Assembly (NCBI GenBank): GCA_903909605.1
Contig: CAIVWH010000008.1
Coordinates: 1-42,873, forward strand
Source of the DNA: an uncultured Micrococcales bacterium
Lineage (GTDB): Bacteria > Actinomycetota > Actinomycetes > Actinomycetales > Microbacteriaceae
Length of the DNA: 42,873 bases
Direction of reading: 5' to 3'
Below are positions 27,601 through 30,164 of the stretch, one piece after another. How positions within the stretch are numbered: position 1 is the first letter of the stretch; every line of letters starts with the position of its first letter. A program made the translations under genes and the position numbers. The notes under the pieces were generated by a model. It did not search any database and had not been told where the DNA came from. It saw nothing but the letters and a program-made list of their open reading frames with translations.

Positions 27601-30164
27601 GCGTCTCCTACAGCGTCAAGGTGGCTGCGATTACCAGTGCCGGAGTTGGCGTTTACTCGGCAGTATCGCCAATCACAGTTTCACCGGTGGCAGCCCCGAC
27701 CTCGGTGACCAACGTGACCGCATCGCTAAATGGTGCAAGTCTCTCGGTGAACTGGACTCAGCCTTTGGCCATCGATGGCACATTCCAGCAGTACGACGTC
27801 TATGTGGCTCCGCGCGGAACTGACTTCTCGTCTGCTCCGCAAACTTCGGTCACCAACATCGCGACCACGAATGCAACTATTGACCCATCGGCAATTACCC
27901 CAGCATCGATGCGAGTTCAGCGCGCTGGCTTGTTGTCACTGTCCCTGCACAACGCGGCTTCGTCAAGTCAGACCAGCGTTCCCGCCGGCTTCGACGTGAA
28001 GATTGTGACCCTGTCATCGAACATGCCAATTGAGAGTGCCGACAACACCACCACGACCTCGACCCTTCAGTTCACTCAGCCCGCGGCACCTGGTTCGGTC
28101 ACTGCGACTGGATTCGGTGGCGACCTGCTGATCAGTTGGGTGCCACCAATCCTCGACGGTGGTTCGCCGGTTATTGACTACACGGTTCAGTTGAACAACG
28201 CGGATGCGTGTGTTGCCGTGACCGGAACCAGCTGTGTGAAGACCGGCGTATCGGCCAACATGCTGAACACCATCACTGTCACGGCCCGCAACTCGATCGG
28301 CAGCTCGGATGCCACAACCGCTACCTATGGTGCGTACCCGCCACCACCGGTAGCGACCCCGACCCCAACGCCTACTCCGACGCCGACTGCAAAGCCGACA
28401 CCAACTCCTACTCCGACCAAGTCGCCTACGCCAAAGCCTTCGGCAAGTGCAAGCGCGACCCCTTCGAAGTCGCCTTCGGCTAGCCCATCGACTTCGCCTA
28501 CCCCAACCAGCGCACCGACCCCAACCGCTAGCGCTTCAGCTTCACCGTCGGCAAGTGCTTCGGCAAGCCCATCGGCTTCACCGAGCAACACCCCAGTGGC
28601 CGCGCCGACCACCATCCCACCAGTAATCGATCCGGGCATCACCGTGCCTCAGATCGTTCCTGGTGCACCAGTACCAAACCCAGCAATTGGAGCAACCGGA
28701 GACGACAACGCCCCACCAGCGCCGTTCGACCCGCTCTCCTCGCCACAGGGCGTAGTTGCGTTGACCCAGACAACTGGGTCGATCGCAGCTGTCGCTGGGT
28801 CGGTTGCAGCAGCTGCTGCAGCCGCAGCCGCCGGAGCCGCTGCAGCTGGTGCTGCCGCGGCTGCCGGTGGTGCCGCCGCCGCGGGAGCGTCGGCGGGAGC
28901 CGGAGCTGCCGGCGGCAATGCCGCCGGCGGCTCGGGCGGTTCCTCGGGAGGCCCTGGTTCGGTCAGCAACATCGATGCAGAGCATGAGGAGTTCGAAGAC
29001 GAGCGCGAAGGTCGCGGCGACCGCTGGCGCATCTGGCGCCGTCGCTGGATGAGGTGGCTCGACGCACCTTCGTTGAAGTTGATTCACAAGTCAGCGCACG
29101 TATCGCCGCTGTTCACTCGCATCGTCGAGGATGGCGCATACCTGCGTGCTGCGCTCGGTGTCTTCGCTGGAATTCCAACCATCGCATCTGCTGCGATCGC
29201 AATCGCCTCGCTCGCGATCAACGGCTCAATGTTTGTTCCACCACCTTGGTACCTATTCCTCGCGATTGCCATCATCGGAATCTTCGACACCTTCGCCGGT
29301 TTGATTGGAACTTCCGTGTTCGTGATCGGTGCGCTCCTCCTGGGTGCTGGCGGCGACCTGAACCACATTCGCATGCTGCTCGGCGTGATCATTGTTGGCT
29401 ACGGCCCAGCACTCCTTGCCAACGCATTCCGTGCGTTCCGCAAGGTCACCTCAAACACCGGCAGTTACTGGTGGGAGCGTCTGGTCGATCTCGGAGTGCT
29501 TCCGTTCATCGGTGGCTGGGTCACAGCATCAATGATCTCGACACTGCCAGCACTAGCAGGCGTCACCCTTGCGGTTGCCAACCACGTTGCCGACTTCTCG
29601 TTCTTCATCGCCATCGCCATCGCGATTCGCCTGTTCCTCGAAGAGCTTTCGGGCCGACTATTCACGGCACGTCTGAACCACCTGCACCCGACCGAGGTCG
29701 TCGACACCCACGGTGCCGCTCGCTGGGTCTCGCTCGTTCTGCGCCTCGGCGTCTTCATCTTCGTAACCTCGGCCCTGATGGGCAACGACTGGCGCGTCTG
29801 GCTGGGTTCATTGCTGTTCGTCGCGCCTACCCTCATCGGCTTCTACGCGCACAAGTTCCCGAACTACCCATGGCTGTGGCGAATCATGCCTAATGGCATC
29901 CCAGGATTGGCGTTCACCCTTGTGGTCGCCTCGGTAACGACCAACCTGGTTGGCGCTTGGTTCGGCGCGACTCCAGACCTTGCGCTCTGGTCGTTCGGTT
30001 TGCTGCCAATTCCGATGCTCGCACTTTCGGTATTGCACATCCTTGGTCGTGAAGGCCTGCCTGGTGAAGAGCGTTGGATCAAGCGACCTCGCCTAGTCTG
30101 GTTGTATCGAATCGGTGGCATCGTGATGCTGCTGCTCACCATGAAGCTCGCCGGAGTCATCTAG
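2964..30164 (+). CDS. Giant (9066-residue) repetitive surface protein with C-terminal polytopic membrane domain
   Basis: A single intact frame from GTG 2964, preceded by AGGAGG at 2951-2956, to TAG 30162-30164. Domain order by residue: signal peptide 1-42 (AHA cleavage); PA14/GLEYA-like domain about 46-243; Ig-like linker 244-470; Thr/Ser/Gly/Asn-rich beta-solenoid about 470-4613; 29 Big_1/invasin-like Ig repeats 4614-7704; five Cys-pair modules 7705-8145; three FN3-like domains 8146-8458; Pro/Thr/Ser linker to about 8560; Ala/Gly-rich stretch 8605-8658; acidic then Arg/Trp-rich stretch 8669-8700; polytopic membrane domain about 8728-9066. There is no LPXTG signal and no RTX GGxGxD repeats. 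Likely role: a very long adhesin or surface stalk held by its C-terminal membrane module. The next gene overlaps its stop codon. I recognise the domain types but not the whole protein. Confidence 0.9.
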   Translation: MNFVTNLIRTLRASSKLRIGAILGIALVALVTFWQPAPPAHAVPGAPYSGWSVKLYHNTNNSDTNCYFDNLGNADTFFASNSCGGNAAFDINTIASTFSASEWLTTANVSKTYNSSDQTSLEEYTAAITGYIKPTSTLSSFYLRTCSDDAGYIWFGATAMSGQSSYTRTAAAVQNGGLHGNTSCANSGNLGAIYTGTYYPIRGQLGEATGGDSISFLYSTDGANWNTIPDSWIFTQGYGTVLNDQTAPSITGAPTLTTATDTGVSSTDGITGAVNPVLQGTTGAGAVSEGNGYVQVYRNTTNSNTGGTLVACTNGASINGAASAVATDGSGNWTCTLPTGWQTFNSGGAGYYYVSATDQMAYTSQPSSPRAITPNNLNIAISAGGAQSGFALAQQPKITATDGGTASVTVSSSLGSVTNATANAGTAFSGTTITYSSGTLAGATLTYTASGYFSATQTLSAVATSLTVIGSQTTDASGVWINNTWYTTNTGVSYINPTQLNAQLSVASANLICINNLYIANNVTGTTSGSSVKIVAGGYVAMDGKLTLNNGNITVLSNADGLTGVNGGPIVITSSTAGFASGGGNIILAGGDWTSTSGYAVGLNTAYNGTGGLGGLIAADDSGVYIAGIVNSGGGSITINGREGTGTGDAAGVYVANNGLIQGAGGDVTITGLISSDLTDTNASHRGVRVGAGSATPSPTVSTTGSGNISITATTTVASIAAQQATLFENATISAVNGNISITANPASSSPGLQFVTANSSISTSGTGGITLTSNSVANSDSFANLGTLSAGGAIAINTGKDITLPNAWSTAGSMSFTTTGGNVNINAAQTITGSGNAFLAKAAAAVIDNNNITTGGGAITLWSDSDNANDGSIKVGGALSSSGGDITLSGGTALATGFAKGDVNVLRSQANAGNTLNGFVGVLITGSLSSTSGNILIRGQDSSTIYTASGTQLPDYGTGVEFMKGSSLTATTGSVTIYGNVASNQTNTTVWHTGTLIGNLGAGSAVAISTTSGAINITGDTVNSNFGNNRYGLGLYGTSVTSTSGNITLTAITGSNCTTDFVAGSSAATLGGGSGSVSIYGSRANATATDSLGSLTISSSSTVTIDLYNPTFTATVFSGAAAFILESPAGAPSFASAVDFTNLSPAAAPNNVGSLQLGRTTNAVAMTLGTAWSIWGPVSVYGSSINASANITIGKPSAQLLFKATGDIWNAANKTFQTNGGNLIFWADSDKVSGSTSNGGRISLAASTTLRSQGGTIALGGGLDDGGTDSGIPLMNGWSSMASGDGLPDGYAVGQNSAGADSGVYLNDGYQISSGGGDVYIAGRDATTNPNNGTSAMIIFGDGAIDSGAGRIGVWGKAHAMSSAITNYGILLHGVVGDNVGTGSTWTSANRTAQAITIYGDSSANTSASAYGVTAMHYVPLQSATWGYNSFHLVATGLKDSANLATTPGGGISVTGIGSTGATYGMNGIWWSWADALAKDGPINFAGYSTDAAGSRSSAGMYLGESNAQNDDRFGAMSTIYATTNKTFTNPITSATTDFTTSASNITLSATKFVFLSTPYLSNSGYIFNTSGDVTLQPWGNDFTAQQNVADWAFQNITITGTPRNVTVGKNSATSTANGYNYNWYSNISATGSIKLYSSGFVWMNSSVSLTTTLAASGTSTPNTGVLLKTSERFQFADAVKFTTGGADITVWADADGNGTGAIYFDSNNVLTSNGGKITIGGGLDDGGTGDMAGRGVGDGYPDGYPSSISGWQYTTGGQVAGLWLRSGFQILSGGGDILLAGKDNPVYGADSTGLYLQGGIVYAGSGKIAMYGTTGTGCTNNWHRAILTGDGATTSIISTSSASNAIYMRGNTSTCNNGFSVYANAVGGNNAWTYVAAPNGGGINISGTQGNASYAQGDTASGNRYESNILSLNYYNLIANTGAINLTATKATTTGIWGVRFGTLTRSTAYVGKTASALSTGYTAYSTIASVNSTSDLTITADSICPYDTNINTTGNIKLLSNASSFDYALLANAADWATTWNGPYASVQLGNAGTNGGNQNSANITVDKISSTGDIAIYGGTVTLKGGATTSETSGNGVLVKTTADLIVSNGTAGARNPMSVTGTSSTSPVTLWSNADATGGGSISIGNYVDVLTQGAPITIGGSTAAADTSPTGNAEGATASYCTGVNIGASNVAVDSVKVQSLGGAITIRGKSTYDGGGCMGLKIASGANINSGVGAITIYGDGGAPTGSNNGHGMEINGNGGYASKITSAKSTGTAISITGVSNGTSSNGRGIVAYQGSARQMSITATGGGDISLVGSASSASPNAITLNHTEVFAAGGKITIDTGNQPADFGENSGTNYIGGSAANSTSGDVTVKASKITIGTTPSAGAFQYASKLYLISNATSFSAASTFGSGMSVTGLGYMQVGKSTNTADITLNGTNSVAGDIDVYGGAVTIDGNQTTTNSGNITVNATGAYSGAGSLNAAGTVILNASSSSGTGAMTSNGAGGIAITTSTGSISIGGNLSASTSAIAPITLKSKTDISVTASKSITTAGGNAIFWSRYLALAGATTQGSITLNNSASVTTSGGRIVMAGTAQVDGNGFPTGYAYTTTNATAGVQLGTSEIATDTNVILSSGGGQITMYGQQAGTANASWGVQIRGGGKVDAGANSITIDGKADTLTGNAVEFDNTSGNGVKILSAATLGTAISITGAATGTTVANNGERGFMSGSADLTINASGGGSISISGTQAMNNTTNPGAVYFGGTSNILASTGNITINGGTRGIYMSGTINLAALNASTAAIGSVTLTGDAITGGATVAIKTTGAVVFESTSANFSSTFNTSSLSLSGPPSSLRVGKTGNTSGVTISGGTTSVAGPVTINGAAVTVSSAITTTNSGTISIPATGVVAIGAAMTAAGDITISSTSTTATSANLQSSGANGISITATTGAVTTGGTLAVTTSTTGNIWLKAATNVITGTANTMTTNGGAVVLWARSGSTENTSGQTGEGYIKLDNGSSISTSGGAIILAGSSSVDANGFPNGHTYSNTGSTYGIQLGTVTTAGPVNLTSAGGQIRVYAQVGAAASQGIASIFNGTTMTWSSGIGRQDLNVLSASTVDNALETWGAFTMSSSAVADATTSAIKVVVQETNSAATLTPIQQQGTYANKFIANGGGDLDVTITTANTAKYAIDSATKFQFSATSGAIRVNFGTGLDLASATSTNAMIFGADGTDVTSSSSNITISGNNFVDNANAGSVIVKTSGTATVQPAITAGTYTGSANFSAAQTFDSTWSFSGITGVNSGNIGSLTLGQSGTGGTVSGLTQNTANITISNALTSSGSVSVYGGTITAGANITTSGSGAILLKATQDVIVPTGTSTTVRNILTTVDGPLTLWSNSDASGSGAISLGNWVNLTTTTGAITLAGGNTATETTPTGYAQGYASYVSGVRIGSAASATDQVKITSTGGDITLKGQANNQATSAGIFVYAGANIASSTGRVTMLGYSQQPTTNAHAVYLNYTGTAGINSNISSGATTGDAITITGFVNTATTSASTNANGVTIYPTSGGTETINASGGGNIVITGTASSATTNSVELNYTNINAAGGNITVDAGTQTVEYSKVTGVAAVNIGGTSSSSLAGEIKIIADNVSYVAGGSTVYQNAAKLYIQPKSAWFSSAQTLASTATLTNLSYFAFGKSGNTAGLTVSTAAAIKGNIDMWGGAIAVGSNLSTTVSGNITVLGSGAYTGAGTMDANGSISVTALSFSGTGAFTAAGTNGIFINSTGGDTTIATNMTSSGASAGVTFKATGSIINSAAKTMQSNGGPIVFWAGSAGGNGYVSIYAGSSVNSVNGSALRGATGGGDIIVGGGSNTGSYPTGPVIWNTTSTAAFSSGTNGATGSVTTYYSGGGAININAKSTAAVTALSFKYATTMYAGNGQITLNGVNTSATSGSGIEIMDGGVATNASDFSSSSSTSPAISITASSTADSAFLSGRYATSANLIYLQATGTGGISISGTNSSTTLNAPEVGVNGTNILSSGNITITTASVTAGAGGYFDSKLTSGSPASAYAVSNIGYCATATCSLSQVTSSSANIVLNTNRQASYQSPVSTFFNTAGTVSFLPTLATGFVNQSPTSNDKISSDCTGLIIGNDVTTNTWAYASNNAYSIAGPIKIYAGSASIVHNMTSTGTSGGILVKTTGDISATGGSSGTPRILQTNASPITLWSDSDNSGAGAINAADYTTINSAAGSLLQATAGGQITLGGGADANTDGVPDGYATGNSTGNTNGIILGSIAYVANSINVYSGTNGIAIRGKSAYGRGTYVTPGSNFVAGGAILLEGSSSGSAGGWYHGLAIADAGSLGGSTTIWSSKTSGTAITLIGNTTNTATASPSSGIMLNPNGGASYIAMIKATGGGDISITGSSTAAGSTGAYLLSSDILAANGNITIDGGSTGVNLGANTNIGYKTGGAITADNGAVSVTGNSFIAASSAYIKTSGVVTFKPATSTNIINVSNAGTDAAGTLDLSTAELGNVTAGTVRLGASGGSNSGNITISTAFSPSNFSTLALRTTGSVSGAGAITIANLGVSAGGNITLSGNNNTTTLALTSSGTTPTVTYTELSSDTYNPGTVDGIAATFGIATQYAITTQPPSTGYMGVNLSPAPVVVVKDAYGTVIGTNNNTTNTVAASTTSSGITLGGTTSITQKGGTFTFDALKVTSGTGSLVVNFGVSAITGQQAVAASTTNIQAGDPDHLTITTQPSGAKAGAAFTTQPVVEIDSAANTVVTANGLTLAVTASLTTGTGVLVGSTTVNAVNGVATFTNLGIGAVAASNYVITFSATYNSNPAMNVASNAIAVTYGSADHLNLTTSAAGFASRTNFTTQPVVTVQDAYGNTVTNWATSVTVAISGGSTLTGTTTATLSSGVATFAGLGSYGSISNSNTLTYSSGALTVATQSFSNTPGAAYQLAKTTLAAGATNGSAFTTQPVITIQDQDGNTVTSGAQSTQNVVLTTSSATLGGTTTVAAVAGVATFTGISLTGNAGAVTLTYTISSPSTITATQSITIVAGAPTQLIVKTGAAGCNSRIACTTQPVIWIADASGNATTSTATVTATVRTGTGTVWAGSTATATAGIATFSGFAIQGTAASNWAIDYTIASPSLTVPQSLITLGFGTATKVLVTTLAAGFVNGTAFSTQPVAKLVDADNNVTNVGGGALTITVGSGSGGGTAVLSGTTSKALTASVADFTGAGITLTGTADTYTLTYAYSGFTSATQTVTLTPGAATQLSVTSSTSAANAQALVVQPVVTIKDASGNTVTSSTVTVTLTASGATIGGSTSMAAVAGVADFSGKGVKLTGLIGSKTLTATITSPSTISGNTSVTLTYGTATQLAVSAATVSATNRAVWSSQPTITEQDVSGNTVGNANDSITASVTSANSADVTLGGTLTNSAASGTFAYTDLKLTGKAATYTVTYAASGLTSATQTVTLVAGSATQMSVTTQAAGAVDGVAFTTQPVVKFLDADGNLTTSTATVVASVSAGAASGVSTLAGTTSQAAVAGTATFTGLKLTGTLDTYTLTFASSGLASQTQSITTTIGAASKVVVTTGVAGFANRTDFTTQPVASIQDIGGNVVTASTATVTVSISSGTLTGTTSLAAVNGVADWSTAGTALGKYGTIGSKTLTFASTGLTSDTTQTFTLTYGAAYQLSNGTKVSSGTAVNNAAFSVQPVVTIQDQDGNTVTGGSDATQNVTISISAGSVSGTTSVAAVAGVATFSGLKYVGTSGASRTLTYTISSPSTITTTDTITPTSGAADHLNVTAGSTTAANGAALATQPTVEVDDISGNKVATSTASITASASGVTLGGATLTQNATSGVLTYSGLKLTGTIGNYNIVFSSGSLTSASLGVNLTAGVATQLSVTGSTSAANDQALTVQPVVTIKDASGNTVIGATTNVTLTASGASIGGTTQMAAVAGVADFSGLGVKLTGTTGSKTITATITSPSTISNTLTVNLTYGTATKLAISSASVSATNRVAFASQPTITVQDVSGNTVGNATDSITASVTSANAADVALGGTVTNPAASGTFAYTDLKLTGKAATYTITYAASGLASVTQTATLVAGSVDHVGLTVSSTSASAAVIASQPVATLYDADGNIAASNSTVTIAVTGASITGTTSMAASAGVANFVGKGITLTGTMGDKQMTASVTISGSTITSPASTITLGYGAATRLALVQSAAGIVNRTAFTTQPKIQIQDSAGNVVANRTDQITVSVGSGATVDGQAQASAVAGEFDWSGVSAANQLSLRGTVGSYTITYAATGLTSATQAVTLSHGAATQLVLHTSAAGAQAGLAFSTQPVLYIEDADSNLVTTGSESSLHVIASSSNGNLLGTTAVQASAGVATFTDLKLGNATGSYSLAYGITESGYSTLTASQTILVAAGAPVKLGIYQALSSGAATGSAFATQPKIAVLDAYDNIVLTDTGRTVTASYSGANGGTLSGSPNLTATTSSGIATFSGLKFVGIPGTNYALHFSVASDTLTAVDSGNFTVTHATASQIVITQQPVGGNAVRSALTTQPIVEIRDSYGNLVTTGADSTRTVTINIHSDNGAGRGDLSTGTQSVTAVGGVATFTGVILSDAKINNNYTFDFSATLNGSSVTSAASSAIQVVHAAADHLSISTQAAGASAGVAFTTQPMVKVLDVENNVVTDGTGSAAQITATETGSAILTGTTTITAVNGVASFAGLGLYGASGSVTLNFDSSGFTQVTQSISLGYGLPDHLGISTQPVGGNATGTALTTQPVIQVYDAWNNPVANATNTITASITAGDGNGTISAGATKAAVAGVATFSGLSIIGTPLSPYTLTFNASGLTGVTANQVTVTHAPATQLVYVTQPVGGNATGDDLTTQPVLRLLDQFGNLVTGDSTSVINAHISSGSGATISNATATASAGIVTFTHLRMVAVPGTQYKLNFTTASLTSADSNAFTVTNAVATQLVISQASASARAGVAFGTQPQVTVKDAYGNIIKVGAGSGANVTATVSAGGMLVGQATVAATQGVATFTDLGIGGQTGSYTITYTITTPTTLTASESIGLGYGVATHLGIATQPVAGKTGDNLTTQPVVQVLDAYNNVVANSAVTVTATMTSPQAGESLTGAAVVAVNGVATFSALNIVTLPGAKTLTFVASGLTSVQSSSITFAHANPSQLSIATQPVGGNATGTALTTQPVVRILDRFGNVATSSTATVTISVASGAGGSLSTGTTSVAAVAGIATFTGVKLVGTPHVDYTLGFASAGLTSATSNALQVAHGAAATMTISTQPVAGATALVMPTQPVIAVRDSYGNLLDDDSSIAVTATITSGTNGTLTGTQTVTDVNGVVTFANLALTGTPGVDYKITFASGVLTSATSNNIRVVAGAPTHLGIVTQPVGAITGKALGTQPTVALLDYFDNVVLSDSSTVVSVAIASGSNGSLSGNLTATAVNGVATFSGLKLTATPMADYTLTFSSGPLATATSSPLHVTHDATAQLVWVTQPVGAATGDDLPTQPVLRLLDQYGNLATGDNSTVVSATVASGANGSLSQASATAVGGVVTFQWLNLVGTPGVSYTLAMTGVTSTSSTITAQNSNAITLTHAAPYRLVVVSQPVGGLSGATLPANSQPIIQVRDRFGNLATSDNSTSVTVAVCGFATCAGSSDGGTVTGTTTVTDVNGIVSFDNIAVSGTPGAPYQLRFTAAGLVNATASAMRVSKVADLAVDYPTTPWALGQHVTPTVTTDSPGVVTYVTVGDMSAICSVNATTGVATIIGVGICNIHAIIANAPYYQTNSVDTTLEIDKATQPTLRITSPTTTSYLQPIQLTVSGGASQSTEPSALTFWVSGSCQLVGTTLVPGDAGTTCRVMALRDETAHYNSATSAIVSITTNKIAQAALSLVNYSTMQVGTLDLVTVGGSGTGAQTYQVVSAGTAGCTLTGARLTAATSGTCTVKALKAASTNYTAIESAVQTITVSKLSQTVTFTSATPMYPVPGGSYQVAAVSTSNLSVSFSITTGSGTTCRFDNANPGMLQFLASGACVIRATQAGNGIYNADFAQQSITVGSLNQSISWPTISTQTYGTPATILNAFSNSGLAIVYSSGAATTSATINGQPVAACTVTPAGQVTYNAAGTCDIIANQPGNATYLAAPQVEQIFTIKPVQAGAPTVFSISGGINSVTVTYTAPSFSGGAPISGFQLMAGGSDGSVLTNSACASVGTPLSCTLDGLTPGVSYSVKVAAITSAGVGVYSAVSPITVSPVAAPTSVTNVTASLNGASLSVNWTQPLAIDGTFQQYDVYVAPRGTDFSSAPQTSVTNIATTNATIDPSAITPASMRVQRAGLLSLSLHNAASSSQTSVPAGFDVKIVTLSSNMPIESADNTTTTSTLQFTQPAAPGSVTATGFGGDLLISWVPPILDGGSPVIDYTVQLNNADACVAVTGTSCVKTGVSANMLNTITVTARNSIGSSDATTATYGAYPPPPVATPTPTPTPTPTAKPTPTPTPTKSPTPKPSASASATPSKSPSASPSTSPTPTSAPTPTASASASPSASASASPSASPSNTPVAAPTTIPPVIDPGITVPQIVPGAPVPNPAIGATGDDNAPPAPFDPLSSPQGVVALTQTTGSIAAVAGSVAAAAAAAAAGAAAAGAAAAAGGAAAAGASAGAGAAGGNAAGGSGGSSGGPGSVSNIDAEHEEFEDEREGRGDRWRIWRRRWMRWLDAPSLKLIHKSAHVSPLFTRIVEDGAYLRAALGVFAGIPTIASAAIAIASLAINGSMFVPPPWYLFLAIAIIGIFDTFAGLIGTSVFVIGALLLGAGGDLNHIRMLLGVIIVGYGPALLANAFRAFRKVTSNTGSYWWERLVDLGVLPFIGGWVTASMISTLPALAGVTLAVANHVADFSFFIAIAIAIRLFLEELSGRLFTARLNHLHPTEVVDTHGAARWVSLVLRLGVFIFVTSALMGNDWRVWLGSLLFVAPTLIGFYAHKFPNYPWLWRIMPNGIPGLAFTLVVASVTTNLVGAWFGATPDLALWSFGLLPIPMLALSVLHILGREGLPGEERWIKRPRLVWLYRIGGIVMLLLTMKLAGVI
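4371..16802 (+). repeat. Beta-solenoid (hemagglutinin-like) region of the giant protein
   Basis: About 4140 residues dominated by short beta-strand motifs such as GNITI, GGGDISI, SGGAITL and TTGAV, spaced roughly 15-30 residues apart. This is the signature of right-handed beta-helix or 'beta strand repeat' surface proteins. Thr, Ser, Gly, Ala and Asn dominate; Cys is rare. Sampled lines are visibly less GC-rich than the Ig region downstream, with many ACA, TCA, GCA and ATT codons. Confidence 0.8.
5550..16502 (+). repeat. Higher-order repeat of about 420 residues inside the solenoid
   Basis: A Trp-centred marker, typically LWSDSD or FWADSD, begins at residues 863, 1227, 1693, 2116, 2545, 2976, 3375, 3806 and 4201 (nt 5550, 6642, 8040, 9309, 10596, 11889, 13086, 14379, 15564), mean spacing about 417 residues. 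A second marker of the VGKSGNTA type precedes most copies, at nt 6429, 7779, 9051, 10188, 11475, 12828, 13974, 15330 and 16500. A third, of the DGxPDGYA type, follows in most. Copies are divergent, so this is old duplication kept by selection. Confidence 0.8.
18717..19340 (+). repeat. Duplicated two-domain block, copy A (Ig repeats 7-8)
   Basis: A 624-bp, 208-residue block with a counterpart of exactly the same length at 20598-21221. By hand alignment the two are about 80% identical in protein, far above the identity of neighbouring repeats. Shared strings include VVTIKDASGNTV and ASGTFAYTDLKLTGKAATYT. Confidence 0.85.
20598..21221 (+). repeat. Duplicated two-domain block, copy B (Ig repeats 13-14)
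   Basis: Second copy of the 624-bp block, 1881 bp downstream of copy A (six repeat units). Units 3-4 also resemble units 10-11, so the duplication probably covered a longer run, with later loss of one unit in the second copy. Confidence 0.85.
26077..27398 (+). repeat. Five Cys-pair surface modules
   Basis: Five units of about 85-95 residues. Each contains two Cys around a turn, as in GCTLTGARLTAATSGTCTV, followed by an A-x-x-x-x-x-x-Y pattern such as ATQAGNGIYNADF. This resembles MBG-like domains of bacterial surface proteins. The paired Cys would form one disulfide per module; in contrast the Ig array before it is almost free of Cys. Confidence 0.6.
27399..28339 (+). other. Three FN3-like domains
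   Basis: Fibronectin type III-like patterns are visible: SVTVTYTAPSFSGGAPISGF with LTPGVSYSVKVAAITSAGVG; SLSVNWTQPLAIDGTFQQY; and LLISWVPPILDGGSPVIDY with ITVTARNSIGSS. The middle one is longer than usual. Confidence 0.7.
28340..28640 (+). repeat. Pro/Thr then Ser/Ala/Pro low-complexity linker
   Basis: About 100 residues, first PTPTPTP-type and then SASASPSASPS-type. The codons are varied (CCG, CCA, CCT, CCC), so the DNA is not a perfect microsatellite. Such segments usually span the peptidoglycan layer in Gram-positive surface proteins, consistent with its position just before the membrane part. Confidence 0.85.
28776..28938 (+). repeat. Ala/Gly-rich segment before the membrane domain
   Basis: About 54 residues, almost only Ala and Gly with a few Ser and Val, encoded by imperfect GCN repeats. 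It could be a flexible spacer, or an Ala-rich transmembrane helix carrying the chain into the cytoplasm before the charged stretch that follows. Confidence 0.8.
29120..30161 (+). other. C-terminal polytopic membrane domain of the giant protein
   Basis: After an acidic stretch (DAEHEEFEDEREG) and an Arg/Trp-rich stretch (RWRIWRRRWMRW) come about 340 residues with roughly 11-12 hydrophobic helices, for example ALGVFAGIPTIASAAIAIA, LFLAIAIIGIFDTFAGLIG, VVASVTTNLVGAWFG and GGIVMLLLTMKLAGVI. I recognise no transporter, rhomboid or sortase motif. A surface protein ending in a multi-pass module is unusual, since most end in one helix or LPXTG. Confidence 0.8.

Noticed and set aside
30074-30163. Earlier in-frame start for the calcium-repeat protein
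   Set aside because: It would overlap the giant gene by 90 bp, adds residues without signal-like features, and GTG 30164 has a well-placed GGAG and a TAGTG coupling junction.
28340-30164. Sortase-type LPXTG anchor or RTX/type I secretion signals on the giant protein
   Set aside because: No LPXTG followed by one helix and a basic tail is present; an N-terminal LPTG string is not a sorting signal. No GGxGxD nonapeptide repeats were seen.
2964-30164. Many shorter frames on both strands inside the giant gene, some over 150 codons
   Set aside because: They overlap a continuous repetitive gene, mirror its periodicity, lack good ribosome-binding sites and resemble no known protein.
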